DNA of 64,000 bases from Streptomyces sp. HM190. Its GTDB lineage: Bacteria > Actinomycetota > Actinomycetes > Streptomycetales > Streptomycetaceae. Both the position numbers and the translations under genes were made by a program. The notes under the pieces were generated by a model. That model saw nothing but the letters and a program-made list of their open reading frames with translations, did no database searches and was not told the DNA's origin. Shown in pieces: positions 1 to 8,244 of the stretch (its first letter is position 1; every line of letters begins with the position of its first letter). The stretch lies in the NCBI RefSeq assembly GCF_009857135.1, contig NZ_CP047318.1, forward strand, positions 6,448,001 to 6,512,000, given 5' to 3'.

Positions 1-821
1 CCCCGCTCACCGAGGCGCTGGGCGGCATGACCTGGTACATGGACGCCATGCTCGACCGCGACCCGGAGGGCACCGAGGTCGTCGGCGGCGTCCACAAGTG
101 GGTGCTGGAGGGCAACTGGAAGCTCGCCGCCGAGCAGTTCGCCTCCGACTGGTACCACGTCAACATCTCGCACGCCTCCGCGCTGATGGTCATGTCACCG
201 AACGGCAAGGGCCCCAAGGACGGGATCGTGCAGACCCCGGGACGGCAGTACTCCGACCCGCTCGGCCACGGCCACGGCTTCCCGACCCATCCCAAGAGCC
301 GCTTCGACGACCGGGTCGTGCACGAGTGGTACGACTACGCCGCGCTGCGCGACCGGCTGGGCGACACCCGGGTCGAGGGGCCGATGACCACGGGCCACGC
401 CACCGTCTTCCCCAACTTCTCCTACCTCCCGGTCAACGGCTCCATCCGGGTCTGGCACCCCAAGGGACCCGACCGGATGGAGGTCTGGGCGTGGACCCTC
501 GTCGACCGCTCGATGCCCGACGAGGTCAAGAACGCCCAACGGCTCTACAACCTGCGGACGTTCGGACCCACGGGCATCTTCGAGCAGGACGACGGCGAGA
601 ACTGGTCGGAGTGCCAGGCCACCGCCCACGGCTTCATGTCCGGCTCCCTGACCCTCAACTACCAGATGGGGCTCGGCCTCCAGGAGGAGGACGGCGTCCA
701 CCCCGGCACCACGGGGCGCCTCTACTCCGACGGCGCCGCCCGCGGGTTCTACACCCGCTGGCGCGATCTGATGAACACCCCCGCCTGGCACGAGAACCCC
801 GGGAAGGACACCGCCTCATGA
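1..821 (+). CDS. Rieske ring-hydroxylating dioxygenase, alpha subunit (C-terminal part; 5' end outside window)
   Basis: The open frame runs in from the left edge and ends at the TGA at 819-821, so only the catalytic C-terminal domain is present. The Rieske [2Fe-2S] domain must lie to the left. Near the start is the segment NWKLAAEQFASDWYHVNISH, which has the family's mononuclear-iron pattern (Glu, Asp, Tyr-His, then a second His about five residues on). The later QDDGENW supplies the third ligand, an Asp. The enzyme would add O2 to an aromatic ring to give a cis-dihydrodiol. The next gene, a ferredoxin, overlaps its stop by ATGA, so the two are translationally coupled. The downstream meta-pathway points to a phenylpropionate/cinnamate-type acid as substrate (HcaE-like), but substrate is inference. 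Confidence 0.9.
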   Translation, partial: PLTEALGGMTWYMDAMLDRDPEGTEVVGGVHKWVLEGNWKLAAEQFASDWYHVNISHASALMVMSPNGKGPKDGIVQTPGRQYSDPLGHGHGFPTHPKSRFDDRVVHEWYDYAALRDRLGDTRVEGPMTTGHATVFPNFSYLPVNGSIRVWHPKGPDRMEVWAWTLVDRSMPDEVKNAQRLYNLRTFGPTGIFEQDDGENWSECQATAHGFMSGSLTLNYQMGLGLQEEDGVHPGTTGRLYSDGAARGFYTRWRDLMNTPAWHENPGKDTAS

Positions 822-1165
822 GCGACACCACCACCGGCGTCCAGGTCGCCTCCGTCGGCGACATCGAGGACGGCGAGGGGCTGCGCGTGCCCGCCGCGAC
901 CACCGGACTCGGCGCCGACATCGCCGTCTTCCACGACGGCGGCGCCTACTACGCCCTCGACGACACCTGCTCCCACGGCCAGGCGTCGCTGGCGGAGGGC
1001 TGGGTGGAGAACGGCGAGGTCGAATGCCCGCTGCACGCCGCCCGGTTCTGCCTGAAGTCGGGCGAGCCGCAGTGCATGCCCGCCACCCTGCCCGTGGCCG
1101 CCCACCGCGTCGAGGTCCGCGACGGCGCCATCTGGGTGTACCCCGGTCAGAGGGCCGCCGGATGA
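818..1165 (+). CDS. Rieske-type ferredoxin of the dioxygenase system
   Basis: A 115-residue protein with one Rieske motif: CSHGQ followed by ECPLHAARF (Cys-x-His ... Cys-x2-His), which binds a [2Fe-2S] cluster with two Cys and two His. Length and layout match HcaC/BphF-type ferredoxins that pass electrons from a flavin reductase to the terminal oxygenase. The start is the ATG overlapping the alpha-subunit stop (ATGA), and its own stop overlaps the ATG of the reductase gene in the same way. The three genes thus form a translationally coupled electron-transfer set. Confidence 0.92.
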   Translation: MSDTTTGVQVASVGDIEDGEGLRVPAATTGLGADIAVFHDGGAYYALDDTCSHGQASLAEGWVENGEVECPLHAARFCLKSGEPQCMPATLPVAAHRVEVRDGAIWVYPGQRAAG

Positions 1166-2376
1166 ACGCGCCCCGGCGGATCGCCGTCGTCGGCGCGGGT
1201 CTTGCCGCCGTCTCCACGTGCGACGCCCTGCGCGCCCACGGCTACGACGGCGACCTGGTGCTGTACTCGGCCGAGCGGGGCCTGCCGTACGACCGCCCCC
1301 CGCTCAGCAAGAACGTCCTGCTCGGCAAGGACCGCCGCGAGGACGTGCTGCTGCGCCCCGAACAGTGGTACGACGACCAGCGCGTCCGGCTCCGGGAAGG
1401 CACCGTCGTCCGGGCGATCCGGCCGCGGCCCGGGGGCGTCGAACTGGCCGACGGTGTGATCGAGCCGGCCGACCGGATCGTGCTGGCCACCGGCGGCACA
1501 CCGCGCACGCTGCCCGTACCCGGAGGCGCGGACCCGGAGATCCGCCTGCTCCGCACCTGGGAGGACGCCCAGTTGCTGCGCGAGCGGCTGCTGCCCGGCA
1601 CCCGGGTCGCCGTCGTCGGCGCGGGGCTGATCGGGGCCGAGACCGCCGCCGTGGCCACGACGCTCGGCTGCCGGGTCACCCTCGTCGATCCGGTCGGCGT
1701 GCCGCTCGCCCCGGTCGTCGGCGACGACATCGCGACGGCGCTGCACGACCGCCACCGCGCCGAGGGCATCGACGTCGTCACCGCGGCCGTCGACCGCGTC
1801 GAGCGCCGAGGGCGACGGTTCCTGATCGGCCTGTCCGGGTACGGCGGAACGGTGGCCGCCGACACGATCGTGGTCGGCATCGGCATCCGCCCCGCCACGC
1901 AGCCGGCCGAGGCGGCCGGACTGCGCGTGGACGACGGCGTCCTCGTCGACGCCGACCGGCGCACCTCGCACCCCGCCGTCCACGCCGTCGGCGACGTCGC
2001 CCGCGAGGCCGGCCGGCGGACACGCCACGAACACTGGGAGGCCGCCCAGCGGGACGGCGAGGCCGCCGCGCGCGGCATCCTCGGCCTGCCCGCCACCGAC
2101 CCGGTCGCGCCATGGTTCTGGTCCGACCGGCACGGCACCCGGCTGGAGGCGATCGGCACCATGGCGCAGGCCGAGCGGACCGTGCTGCGCGGAGCCGTCG
2201 ACAGCGGCGCCTTCCTCGCCCTGGGTCTGCGCGGTGAGCGCGTGGTGGCCGCCGCGGCGATCGACCGCACCCGCGACATCAAGACGGTCCGCAGGATCAT
2301 CGACCGCCGCGTCACCGTCGACCCGTCCGCACTCGCCGACGAGAGCACCGATCTGCGGAGCATGCTCACCCGCTGA
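1162..2376 (+). CDS. FAD-dependent ferredoxin-NAD(P)H reductase of the dioxygenase system
   Basis: 404 residues. An N-terminal FAD-binding Rossmann motif (VVGAGLAAVSTCDAL, residues about 8-22) is followed by the DRPPLSK segment typical of ring-hydroxylating dioxygenase reductases (HcaD, BphG, TodA). A second nucleotide-binding GxGxxG (VVGAGLIGAETAAV, near residue 150) should bind NAD(P)H. The VHAVGDVA motif that contacts FAD comes near residue 275. It should reduce the preceding ferredoxin. The ATG overlaps the ferredoxin stop. A 273-bp gap follows before the beta-subunit gene, an unusual break within a dioxygenase set. Confidence 0.93.
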   Translation: MNAPRRIAVVGAGLAAVSTCDALRAHGYDGDLVLYSAERGLPYDRPPLSKNVLLGKDRREDVLLRPEQWYDDQRVRLREGTVVRAIRPRPGGVELADGVIEPADRIVLATGGTPRTLPVPGGADPEIRLLRTWEDAQLLRERLLPGTRVAVVGAGLIGAETAAVATTLGCRVTLVDPVGVPLAPVVGDDIATALHDRHRAEGIDVVTAAVDRVERRGRRFLIGLSGYGGTVAADTIVVGIGIRPATQPAEAAGLRVDDGVLVDADRRTSHPAVHAVGDVAREAGRRTRHEHWEAAQRDGEAAARGILGLPATDPVAPWFWSDRHGTRLEAIGTMAQAERTVLRGAVDSGAFLALGLRGERVVAAAAIDRTRDIKTVRRIIDRRVTVDPSALADESTDLRSMLTR

Positions 2377-2649
2377 CCCCGGACGCGCCGGGGCCTGCCC
2401 GCCGGGCCGGGGAACGGAGGAAGGGAGTGCGACGGTCCCGGCCGCGACCACGCTGGACGCCCCCTCGCCCGCCGATCCCGCCCGAGCGCCGCTCTCCACG
2501 CGGCGGGACCGCGCGCCGGCTCCCCGCACACCGGCACGACACCGAAGCCGCCCCCGGCGCGTGCCGCACACCGGCACACCAGCTCCCCGTACCCCGTACC
2601 CCGCGCTGGAATTGACCCCGTCCGGCGCGGCCCGCAGGAGGACCAACCG
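2377..2649 (+). other. Intergenic gap with a 14-bp direct repeat
   Basis: No gene is supported here. The 14-bp sequence CCGCACACCGGCAC occurs at 2524-2537 and again at 2564-2577, a spacing of 40 bp. A related sequence (CCGCACACCGGTGC) lies in the short gap near 6613. The repeat may be an operator inside the catabolic cluster, but no promoter could be assigned. A strong ribosome-binding site (aggagg near 2635) precedes the next gene. Confidence 0.45.
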
Positions 2650-3213
2650 ATGAGCATCCCCACCCCGCAGCCGGCCGTCGAGGCGTCCGGCGTGTACGAC
2701 GCCGACGTCCGGCTCTACTTCGAGACACACCGCCTCTACAGTCGCGAGGCGCAACTCCTCGACCAGCACCGCTACGCGGACTGGCTGGAACTGTTCACCG
2801 ATGACCTCCACTACTGGGCGCCGGTGCGCACCAACCGGCTGCGCCGCCAGCAGGCCCTGGCCGACGGGGCGCCCGGCGAGGTCGCCATCTTCGACGAGAC
2901 GAAGGCGAGCCTGGCCTGGCGCATCCGCCGGTTCGACTCCGGCATGGCCTGGGCCGAGGACCCGCCGTCGCGGACCCGACACCTGATCACGAACGTCATG
3001 GTCCACGCGGCCGACGAACCGGGGGAGTACATCGCCGAGTCGGCGTTCCTCTGCTACCGCAACCGCCTGGAACGCGAGGTCGACCTCTACGCGGGCGGCC
3101 GCACCGACCTGCTGCGCCGCGCCCCCGACGACGGACGCCTGCTGATCGCCCGCCGCACGATCCTGCTCGACCAGAACGTCCTGCTCGCCAAGAACATCAG
3201 CACCTTCCTGTGA
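2650..3213 (+). CDS. Ring-hydroxylating dioxygenase, beta (small) subunit
   Basis: 187 residues, the usual size for the family (HcaF, BphE). Typical features are the early EAQLLDQHRYADWLELFTDD segment, the TRHLITNV stretch near residue 110, and the closing RRTILLDQNVLLAKNISTFL-like end. Beta subunits form the alpha3-beta3 oligomer and have a structural role. The start ATG has a good aggagg ribosome-binding site. The alpha subunit lies more than 1.8 kb upstream with ferredoxin and reductase between, whereas most operons place beta directly after alpha. Confidence 0.92.
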   Translation: MSIPTPQPAVEASGVYDADVRLYFETHRLYSREAQLLDQHRYADWLELFTDDLHYWAPVRTNRLRRQQALADGAPGEVAIFDETKASLAWRIRRFDSGMAWAEDPPSRTRHLITNVMVHAADEPGEYIAESAFLCYRNRLEREVDLYAGGRTDLLRRAPDDGRLLIARRTILLDQNVLLAKNISTFL

Positions 3214-3227
3214 ACCGGAGAACCCAC

Positions 3228-4094
3228 ATGTCCCCCACCGAGACCGAACAACCCAAGCTGGTCGAGCATCTGGTGCACACCCCGCTCGGGGACATCGCGG
3301 TCGGCGAGAGCGGCAGCGGACCGGCGCTCGTCATGCTGCACGGCGGCGGCCCCGGCGCGAGCGCGGTCGCCAACTACCACCAGAACCTGCCCGCGCTCAC
3401 CCGGCACTTCCGGGTGATCCTCCCCGACCAGCCCGGTTTCGGCGGCAGTTACCGGCCCACCGAGGAGGACCTGGACGCCCGCAGCATCACCGAGATCACC
3501 GTCGACGCGCTGCTGCGGACCCTGGACGAACTCGCCGTCGACCGGTTCCACCTGCTGGGCAACAGCCTCGGTGGCGCCGCCGCCCTCGCCACCGCGCTCC
3601 AGGTCCCGGACCGCGTGGAGAAACTCGTCCTCATGGCACCCGGCGGCGGCTGGCTCCCCTTCGGCCCCACCCCCACCGAGGGCCAGAAGGCGATGTTCCG
3701 CTACTACAACGGCGAGGGCCCCACGCTGAAGAAGATGCGGGACTTCATCGGCGTGATGACCGCCGAGCCGCGCCGCTGGGCGGACACCGCCCAGGCCCGT
3801 TACGAGGCGTCCCTCGACGAGTCCCACATCGCCTTCTACCACCGCTACAACGCGGCCTTCGCGAAACGGCACGGCATGGACCCGCTCTGGCAGCAGGTCC
3901 ACCGGATCAAGGCGCCTACGCTCTTGCTCTGGGGGCGTGACGACCGGACGATCACCCTGGACGGCGCGCACCTGATGCTCAAGCAGATCCGCGACGTCCA
4001 GCTGCACGTGTTCGGCGGCTGCGGCCACTGGGTGCAGGTGGAACGGCAGGCCGAGTTCGAGCGGCTGGTCACCGACTTCCTGAAGGAGGACTGA
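3228..4094 (+). CDS. Meta-cleavage product hydrolase (alpha/beta hydrolase, MhpC/BphD/HsaD type)
   Basis: 288 residues. The oxyanion-hole motif LHGGGPGASA lies near residue 40, the nucleophile Ser113 sits in GNSLGGA, the acid Asp in WGRDD near residue 239, and the catalytic His267 in GHWVQVE. The sequence belongs to the carbon-carbon hydrolases that split the ring-cleavage product into 2-hydroxypenta-2,4-dienoate and a carboxylic acid. The ATG at 3228 is preferred because ccggag precedes it; an in-frame GTG at 3210 that overlaps the beta-subunit stop is the alternative. The SDR gene follows after 2 bp. Confidence 0.9.
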   Translation: MSPTETEQPKLVEHLVHTPLGDIAVGESGSGPALVMLHGGGPGASAVANYHQNLPALTRHFRVILPDQPGFGGSYRPTEEDLDARSITEITVDALLRTLDELAVDRFHLLGNSLGGAAALATALQVPDRVEKLVLMAPGGGWLPFGPTPTEGQKAMFRYYNGEGPTLKKMRDFIGVMTAEPRRWADTAQARYEASLDESHIAFYHRYNAAFAKRHGMDPLWQQVHRIKAPTLLLWGRDDRTITLDGAHLMLKQIRDVQLHVFGGCGHWVQVERQAEFERLVTDFLKED

Positions 4095-4096
4095 CC

Positions 4097-4954
4097 GTGG
4101 GTCTGGGCTGGCTGGACGGCGACGTCGCCCTCGTCACCGGCGGGGGCTCCGGCATCGGCCGGGCCGTCGCCCTGCGCTACGTGGCCGAGGGCGCCCGCGT
4201 CGCGATCCTCGGCCGGAGCGTCGCGCAACTGCAGGAGGTGGTGGCCGCCGCCGGTGACCGCGGCGACCGCGTGCTGCCCCTCACCGGCGACGTCCGCAGT
4301 CCCGAGGACCTGCACCGGGCGGTCGACATCACGGTGGAGCGCTTCGGCAAGCTGGACGTCCTGGTGCCCAACGCGGGCATCTGGGACTACCACCGCAGCG
4401 TCACCCGCCTGAGCGGCAAGGAGCTGGCCGAGGCGTTCGACGAACTCTTCGCCGTCAACGTCAAGGGATACCTGCTGGCCGTCGAGGCCGCCTGGCGCGA
4501 GCTGGTCGCGACCCGCGGATGCGTCGTGATGACCCTGTCCAACGCCTCCTTCCACACCGACGGCGGCGGCTCCCTCTACACCGCGAGCAAGCACGCCTGC
4601 CTCGGGCTGCTGCGGCAGCTCGCCTTCGAACTCGCGCCGAAGGTCAGGGTCAACGGGGTGGCCGTCGGCGGGATGCGCACCCAGCTGCGGGGCCCCGCGA
4701 GCCTCGGCCTGGAGAACCGCACCCTCGCCGCGTCCTTCGCGAGGAACGAGGCCGCCGAGGCGGCGTCGGGGGAGAAGGCACCGCCGCTGATCCCGCTGTA
4801 CGACTCCAGCGTCGAGCCGGAGGACTTCACCGGCCCCTACGTCCTGCTGGCCTCCCGCACCGACAGTGCCACCATCACCGGCGCCGTGATCCCCGCCGAC
4901 GGCGGCATCGCCGTACGCGGTTTCCGTTCGCCCGCCGGCGGTTCGGGTCTGTGA
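4097..4954 (+). CDS. cis-2,3-dihydrodiol dehydrogenase (SDR, BphB/HcaB type)
   Basis: 285 residues. The NAD-binding TGGGSGIG lies near residue 13, NAGIWDYH near residue 91, and the catalytic Ser, Tyr and Lys in SNASF and YTASKHA. The segments NAGIWDY, INVKGY-like AVNVKGY and the C-terminal GGIAVRGF are hallmarks of biphenyl/phenylpropionate dihydrodiol dehydrogenases rather than general SDRs. It would rearomatise the cis-dihydrodiol to the catechol cleaved by the extradiol dioxygenase encoded downstream. The start is a GTG 2 bp after the hydrolase stop. Confidence 0.92.
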   Translation: MGLGWLDGDVALVTGGGSGIGRAVALRYVAEGARVAILGRSVAQLQEVVAAAGDRGDRVLPLTGDVRSPEDLHRAVDITVERFGKLDVLVPNAGIWDYHRSVTRLSGKELAEAFDELFAVNVKGYLLAVEAAWRELVATRGCVVMTLSNASFHTDGGGSLYTASKHACLGLLRQLAFELAPKVRVNGVAVGGMRTQLRGPASLGLENRTLAASFARNEAAEAASGEKAPPLIPLYDSSVEPEDFTGPYVLLASRTDSATITGAVIPADGGIAVRGFRSPAGGSGL

Positions 4955-5007
4955 CCCGGCACCGGCGCACCCCCTCCGTCCCGCAGCCCCGTTAAGGAGC
5001 CGACGCC

Positions 5008-6588
5008 ATGGCCGCCGTCGACATCAGTCCCGCCGCCGCGCTCTACCGCAGAGCCCCGTACCCCGGACCCACTGCCGTGATCTACGAGGGTCACGAGATC
5101 TCCGCGACCGAACTCAGCCGCACCGTACGGGAGTTCGCGGCCGGGCTGTCCGAGCGCGGGCTCCGGCGCGGGGACCGGATCGCCTACCTCGGCCTCAACA
5201 GCGCGACGTTCCTGGAGACCCTGTTCGCCGCGGCCCACCTGGGCGCGGTGTTCGTCCCCCTCAACTTCCGGCTGGCCGCCGACGAGATCCGGCACATCCT
5301 CAACGACTGCGGCGCCCACACCCTCGTCGTCGAGGAGGGGCACCGCGCACTCGTAGAGTCCGTGCGGGCGGACATCCCCGCCCGCAGCCTGCTGCTGGCC
5401 GACACCGACCCCGAGTGCCCCGCCGCCCCGGAACCGGGCCCCGAGTGGACCCGGCTGTCCACGCTGCGCGGCGCCCACCGCCCGGTACGCGACCCGGTCG
5501 CCCTGCACGAGGGCGACCTCGCGGCGCTGATGTACACCTCCGGGACCACCGGACGGCCCAAGGGCGTCATGCTCACCCACGGCAACCTGTGGTGGAACGC
5601 GGTCAACGTCGACGCCGTCGTGGACACCCGCGCCGACGACGTGAACCTGGCCGTCGCCCCGCTGTTCCACATCGGCGGCCTCAACGCCCTGACCCTGCGC
5701 ACGCTGGTGCGCGGCGGCACCGTGATCCTGCGCCGGGGCTTCGACCCCGCCCACTGCCTGGAGGACCTCGTCCAGCACCGGGTGAACTCCCTCTTCGCGG
5801 TCCCGGCCATGTACGCGGCACTCGCCCGGACGCCCGGGTTCGCCGAGGCGGACCTGAGCGCCCTGCGCTCCGCGATCGTCGCCGGTGCCCCGGTGCCACC
5901 GCAGCTGATCCGGGAGTACGGCGAGAGGGACGTGCTGCTCCAGCAGGCATGGGGGCTGACCGAGACGGCCCCGTTCGCGACCTATCTGCCGGCCCGGCTG
6001 ACGCGGGAGAAGACCGGGTCCGCCGGGCTCCCGATGCCGTACACCGAGATCCGGCTGATCGACCCCGTCACCGGGGCCGGGATCGACGGACCCGACACCC
6101 AGGGCGAGATCTGTGTGCGCGGACCCAACGTGGCCGCCGGCTACTGGGACAACCCGGACGCCACCCGGGCCGCCTTCGACGACCGGGGATGGTTCCGCAC
6201 CGGCGACATCGCCCACCGGGACGAGGACGGCTTCTACTACATCGTCGACCGGCTCAAGGACATGATCATCAGCGGTGGCGAGAACATCTACCCCGCGGAG
6301 GTCGAACGGGTCCTCGTGGAGCACCCCGACGTCCTGGAGGCCGCCGTCCTCGGCGTCCCGGACCCCAAGTGGGGCGAGACCGTCATGGCGGTCCTGACCT
6401 GCGCGCCCGGCGCGGAACTCACCGTCGAGGAGGTACGCGAGTTCGCCGGCCGCCGGCTGGCCCGCTACAAGCTCCCCACCAGGGTGCAGGTCGTCGAAGG
6501 GCTGCCGCGCAACGCCAGCGGCAAGCTGGACAAGCGCGAACTGCGCCGCTCGGTGACCGGGCGGCCGGCCACCGCCACCACCGCCTGA
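5008..6588 (+). CDS. Acyl-CoA synthetase (AMP-binding, long-chain/aromatic acid type)
   Basis: 526 residues, a standard ANL ligase. The P-loop YTSGTTGRPKG lies near residue 176, the adenylation motif WGLTETAP near 315, FRTGDIA near 395, the hinge RLKDMIISGGENIYP near 413, and the catalytic lysine in GKLDKREL near 510. It activates a carboxylic acid to its CoA thioester. The place in the catabolic cluster suggests cinnamate, phenylpropionate or the short acid freed by the hydrolase, but the substrate cannot be read from sequence. An aaggag site precedes the ATG. Confidence 0.9.
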   Translation: MAAVDISPAAALYRRAPYPGPTAVIYEGHEISATELSRTVREFAAGLSERGLRRGDRIAYLGLNSATFLETLFAAAHLGAVFVPLNFRLAADEIRHILNDCGAHTLVVEEGHRALVESVRADIPARSLLLADTDPECPAAPEPGPEWTRLSTLRGAHRPVRDPVALHEGDLAALMYTSGTTGRPKGVMLTHGNLWWNAVNVDAVVDTRADDVNLAVAPLFHIGGLNALTLRTLVRGGTVILRRGFDPAHCLEDLVQHRVNSLFAVPAMYAALARTPGFAEADLSALRSAIVAGAPVPPQLIREYGERDVLLQQAWGLTETAPFATYLPARLTREKTGSAGLPMPYTEIRLIDPVTGAGIDGPDTQGEICVRGPNVAAGYWDNPDATRAAFDDRGWFRTGDIAHRDEDGFYYIVDRLKDMIISGGENIYPAEVERVLVEHPDVLEAAVLGVPDPKWGETVMAVLTCAPGAELTVEEVREFAGRRLARYKLPTRVQVVEGLPRNASGKLDKRELRRSVTGRPATATTA

Positions 6589-6661
6589 CCCTCCAGCCTG
6601 CCCGCCCGGCCCCCGCACACCGGTGCCGGGGCCGCCCGACCGTGATCCCAGGAGCGGCGCC

Positions 6662-7138
6662 GTGGACCCACTCTCCGATTCCGTGCCGGTGCCCCCGGTA
6701 CCCGCCCTCGACGGCGGCTGGGCCCTGCGGCGGCTCGAGGGATCCCCCGGTCGGGGCCCGCACCGGTACGCGGCCTCCCTCGGCGACGGACCGCAGGAGG
6801 TCCTCGTGCGCGTCCAGCGGGTCGGGCGGCACCCGCTGCGGGCCGCCTACCCCAGGGGCGCGCACGACCTCGCCGTATGGCTCGACCCGCCCGCGCCGGA
6901 CCGTGCCGCCGGGCTGCTGCGCGCCCTCCCCCCGGCCCTGTTCGCCGCCGACCCGCGCTGCCGCCGGGTCGTCGCCGCGCCCGACGAGGACGACCTGCGG
7001 GGCCAGCGCCTGCTGGAGGAGGGCGGGTTCCGCCGGATCGCGGAGGCGGACCTGCCGGGCGGACCGGTCGTGCTCTTCGCCGTCGAGTCCCCCGACGTCG
7101 CGGGCCTGTCCACCGCCCTCGACGACATGCCGCACTGA
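6662..7138 (+). CDS. Small GNAT-like protein related to siderophore acyltransferases
   Basis: 158 residues from the GTG at 6662, which has an aggagcg site 8 bases upstream. The C-terminal half (CRRVVAAPDEDD, then LEEGGF, then EADLPGG and a final VVLFAV) follows the same plan as the siderophore acyltransferase encoded at 44819 (CARVVAEPD, TAGF, EVDLPDK). That family is IucB/RhbD/MbtK-like GNATs. The acetyl-CoA loop is not clear and the N-terminus is shortened, so activity is doubtful. Its role within a catabolic operon is unknown. Confidence 0.55.
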   Translation: MDPLSDSVPVPPVPALDGGWALRRLEGSPGRGPHRYAASLGDGPQEVLVRVQRVGRHPLRAAYPRGAHDLAVWLDPPAPDRAAGLLRALPPALFAADPRCRRVVAAPDEDDLRGQRLLEEGGFRRIAEADLPGGPVVLFAVESPDVAGLSTALDDMPH

Positions 7139-7233
7139 GCCGAGCCGCCCTGAGACGAGCCCCACGGGCCGTCCGTGCTGTCCAGCGGCACAACTGCTAG
7201 GGCAGGCGGGCGGCCTCGGGCGACGGTTGACGT

Positions 7234-8235
7234 GTGCTAGCTGCAACCGCCATTTCCCAGAGCGCCACCGACCCGTTGTCGGGGCTGGTGCTGCGCGACG
7301 TACCCGATCCGGCCCCGCGGCCCGGCTGGTCACGCGTCCGCGTGGTGGCCTCGTCGCTGAACATGCACGACCTGTGGACGCTGAAGGGGGTGGGGCACCC
7401 CGCCGACCGGCTCCCGATCGTCCTCGGCTGCGACGCGGCCGGCTACGACGAGGACGGCAACGAGGTCATCGTCCACCCGGTGATCGGCGACCCCGACGCG
7501 GGCCGCGGCGACGAGACGCTCGACCCGGACCGCGCGCTGCTGTCCGAACGGCACGACGGCGCGTTCGCGGAGTTCCTGACGGTTCCCACCCGCAACCTGG
7601 TGCCCAAGCCGGACTGGCTCTCCTTCGACGAGGCCGCCTGCCTGCCGGTCGCCTGGACCACCGCCTACCGCATGCTGTTCACCCAGGCCCGCATCACCGC
7701 CGGAGACCGGGTGCTCGTGCAGGGCGCGGGCGGCGGCGTCGCCTCCGCCGCGATCCGGCTCGCGGTGGCCGCCGGCGCCGTCGTCTACGCCACCAGCCGC
7801 AGCGCCGGCAAACGCGCGGAGGCCGTCTCCTGGGGCGCCCGCGCCGCCGTGGCCCCCGGCGAGCGGCTGCCCGAACGGGTGGACGTCGTCATCGAGACGG
7901 TGGGGGAGGCGACCTGGGCGCACTCGCTGAAGGCGCTGCGCCCCGGCGGCACGGTCGTCATCGCCGGCGCGACCAGCGGCGCCAACCCGCCCGCCGACCT
8001 CGGCCGCATCTTCTACCTCCAGCAGCGCGTCCTCGGCTCCACCGGTGCCACCCGGTCCGAGATGGTCGCGATGCTGCGCCTGATGGAGGCCACGGGTGTC
8101 CGTCCGGTCATCGACCGCACGCTCCCGCTCACCGACATCCACAAGGGCTTCCAGCTCATGATCGACGGCGCCCTCACCGGGAAGCTCGTCATCCACCCGC
8201 CCGGCCCGGCACGCCCGGAATCCCGCCAGAAGTAG
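7234..8235 (+). CDS. MDR-family NADPH:quinone oxidoreductase-like dehydrogenase
   Basis: 333 residues. A GroES-like N-terminal domain is followed by a Rossmann domain with VLVQGAGGGVASAAIRLA near residue 166. No zinc-binding cysteine cluster is visible, so it resembles zinc-free MDR reductases. The start is GTG with no clear Shine-Dalgarno site; a TTGACG lies just upstream at 7227-7232. It may reduce an enoyl-CoA or unsaturated acid, for example a cinnamoyl side chain, before ring attack, but this is inference from position. The extradiol dioxygenase gene begins 9 bp after it. Confidence 0.85.
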   Translation: MLAATAISQSATDPLSGLVLRDVPDPAPRPGWSRVRVVASSLNMHDLWTLKGVGHPADRLPIVLGCDAAGYDEDGNEVIVHPVIGDPDAGRGDETLDPDRALLSERHDGAFAEFLTVPTRNLVPKPDWLSFDEAACLPVAWTTAYRMLFTQARITAGDRVLVQGAGGGVASAAIRLAVAAGAVVYATSRSAGKRAEAVSWGARAAVAPGERLPERVDVVIETVGEATWAHSLKALRPGGTVVIAGATSGANPPADLGRIFYLQQRVLGSTGATRSEMVAMLRLMEATGVRPVIDRTLPLTDIHKGFQLMIDGALTGKLVIHPPGPARPESRQK

Positions 8236-8244
8236 GGAACGACC

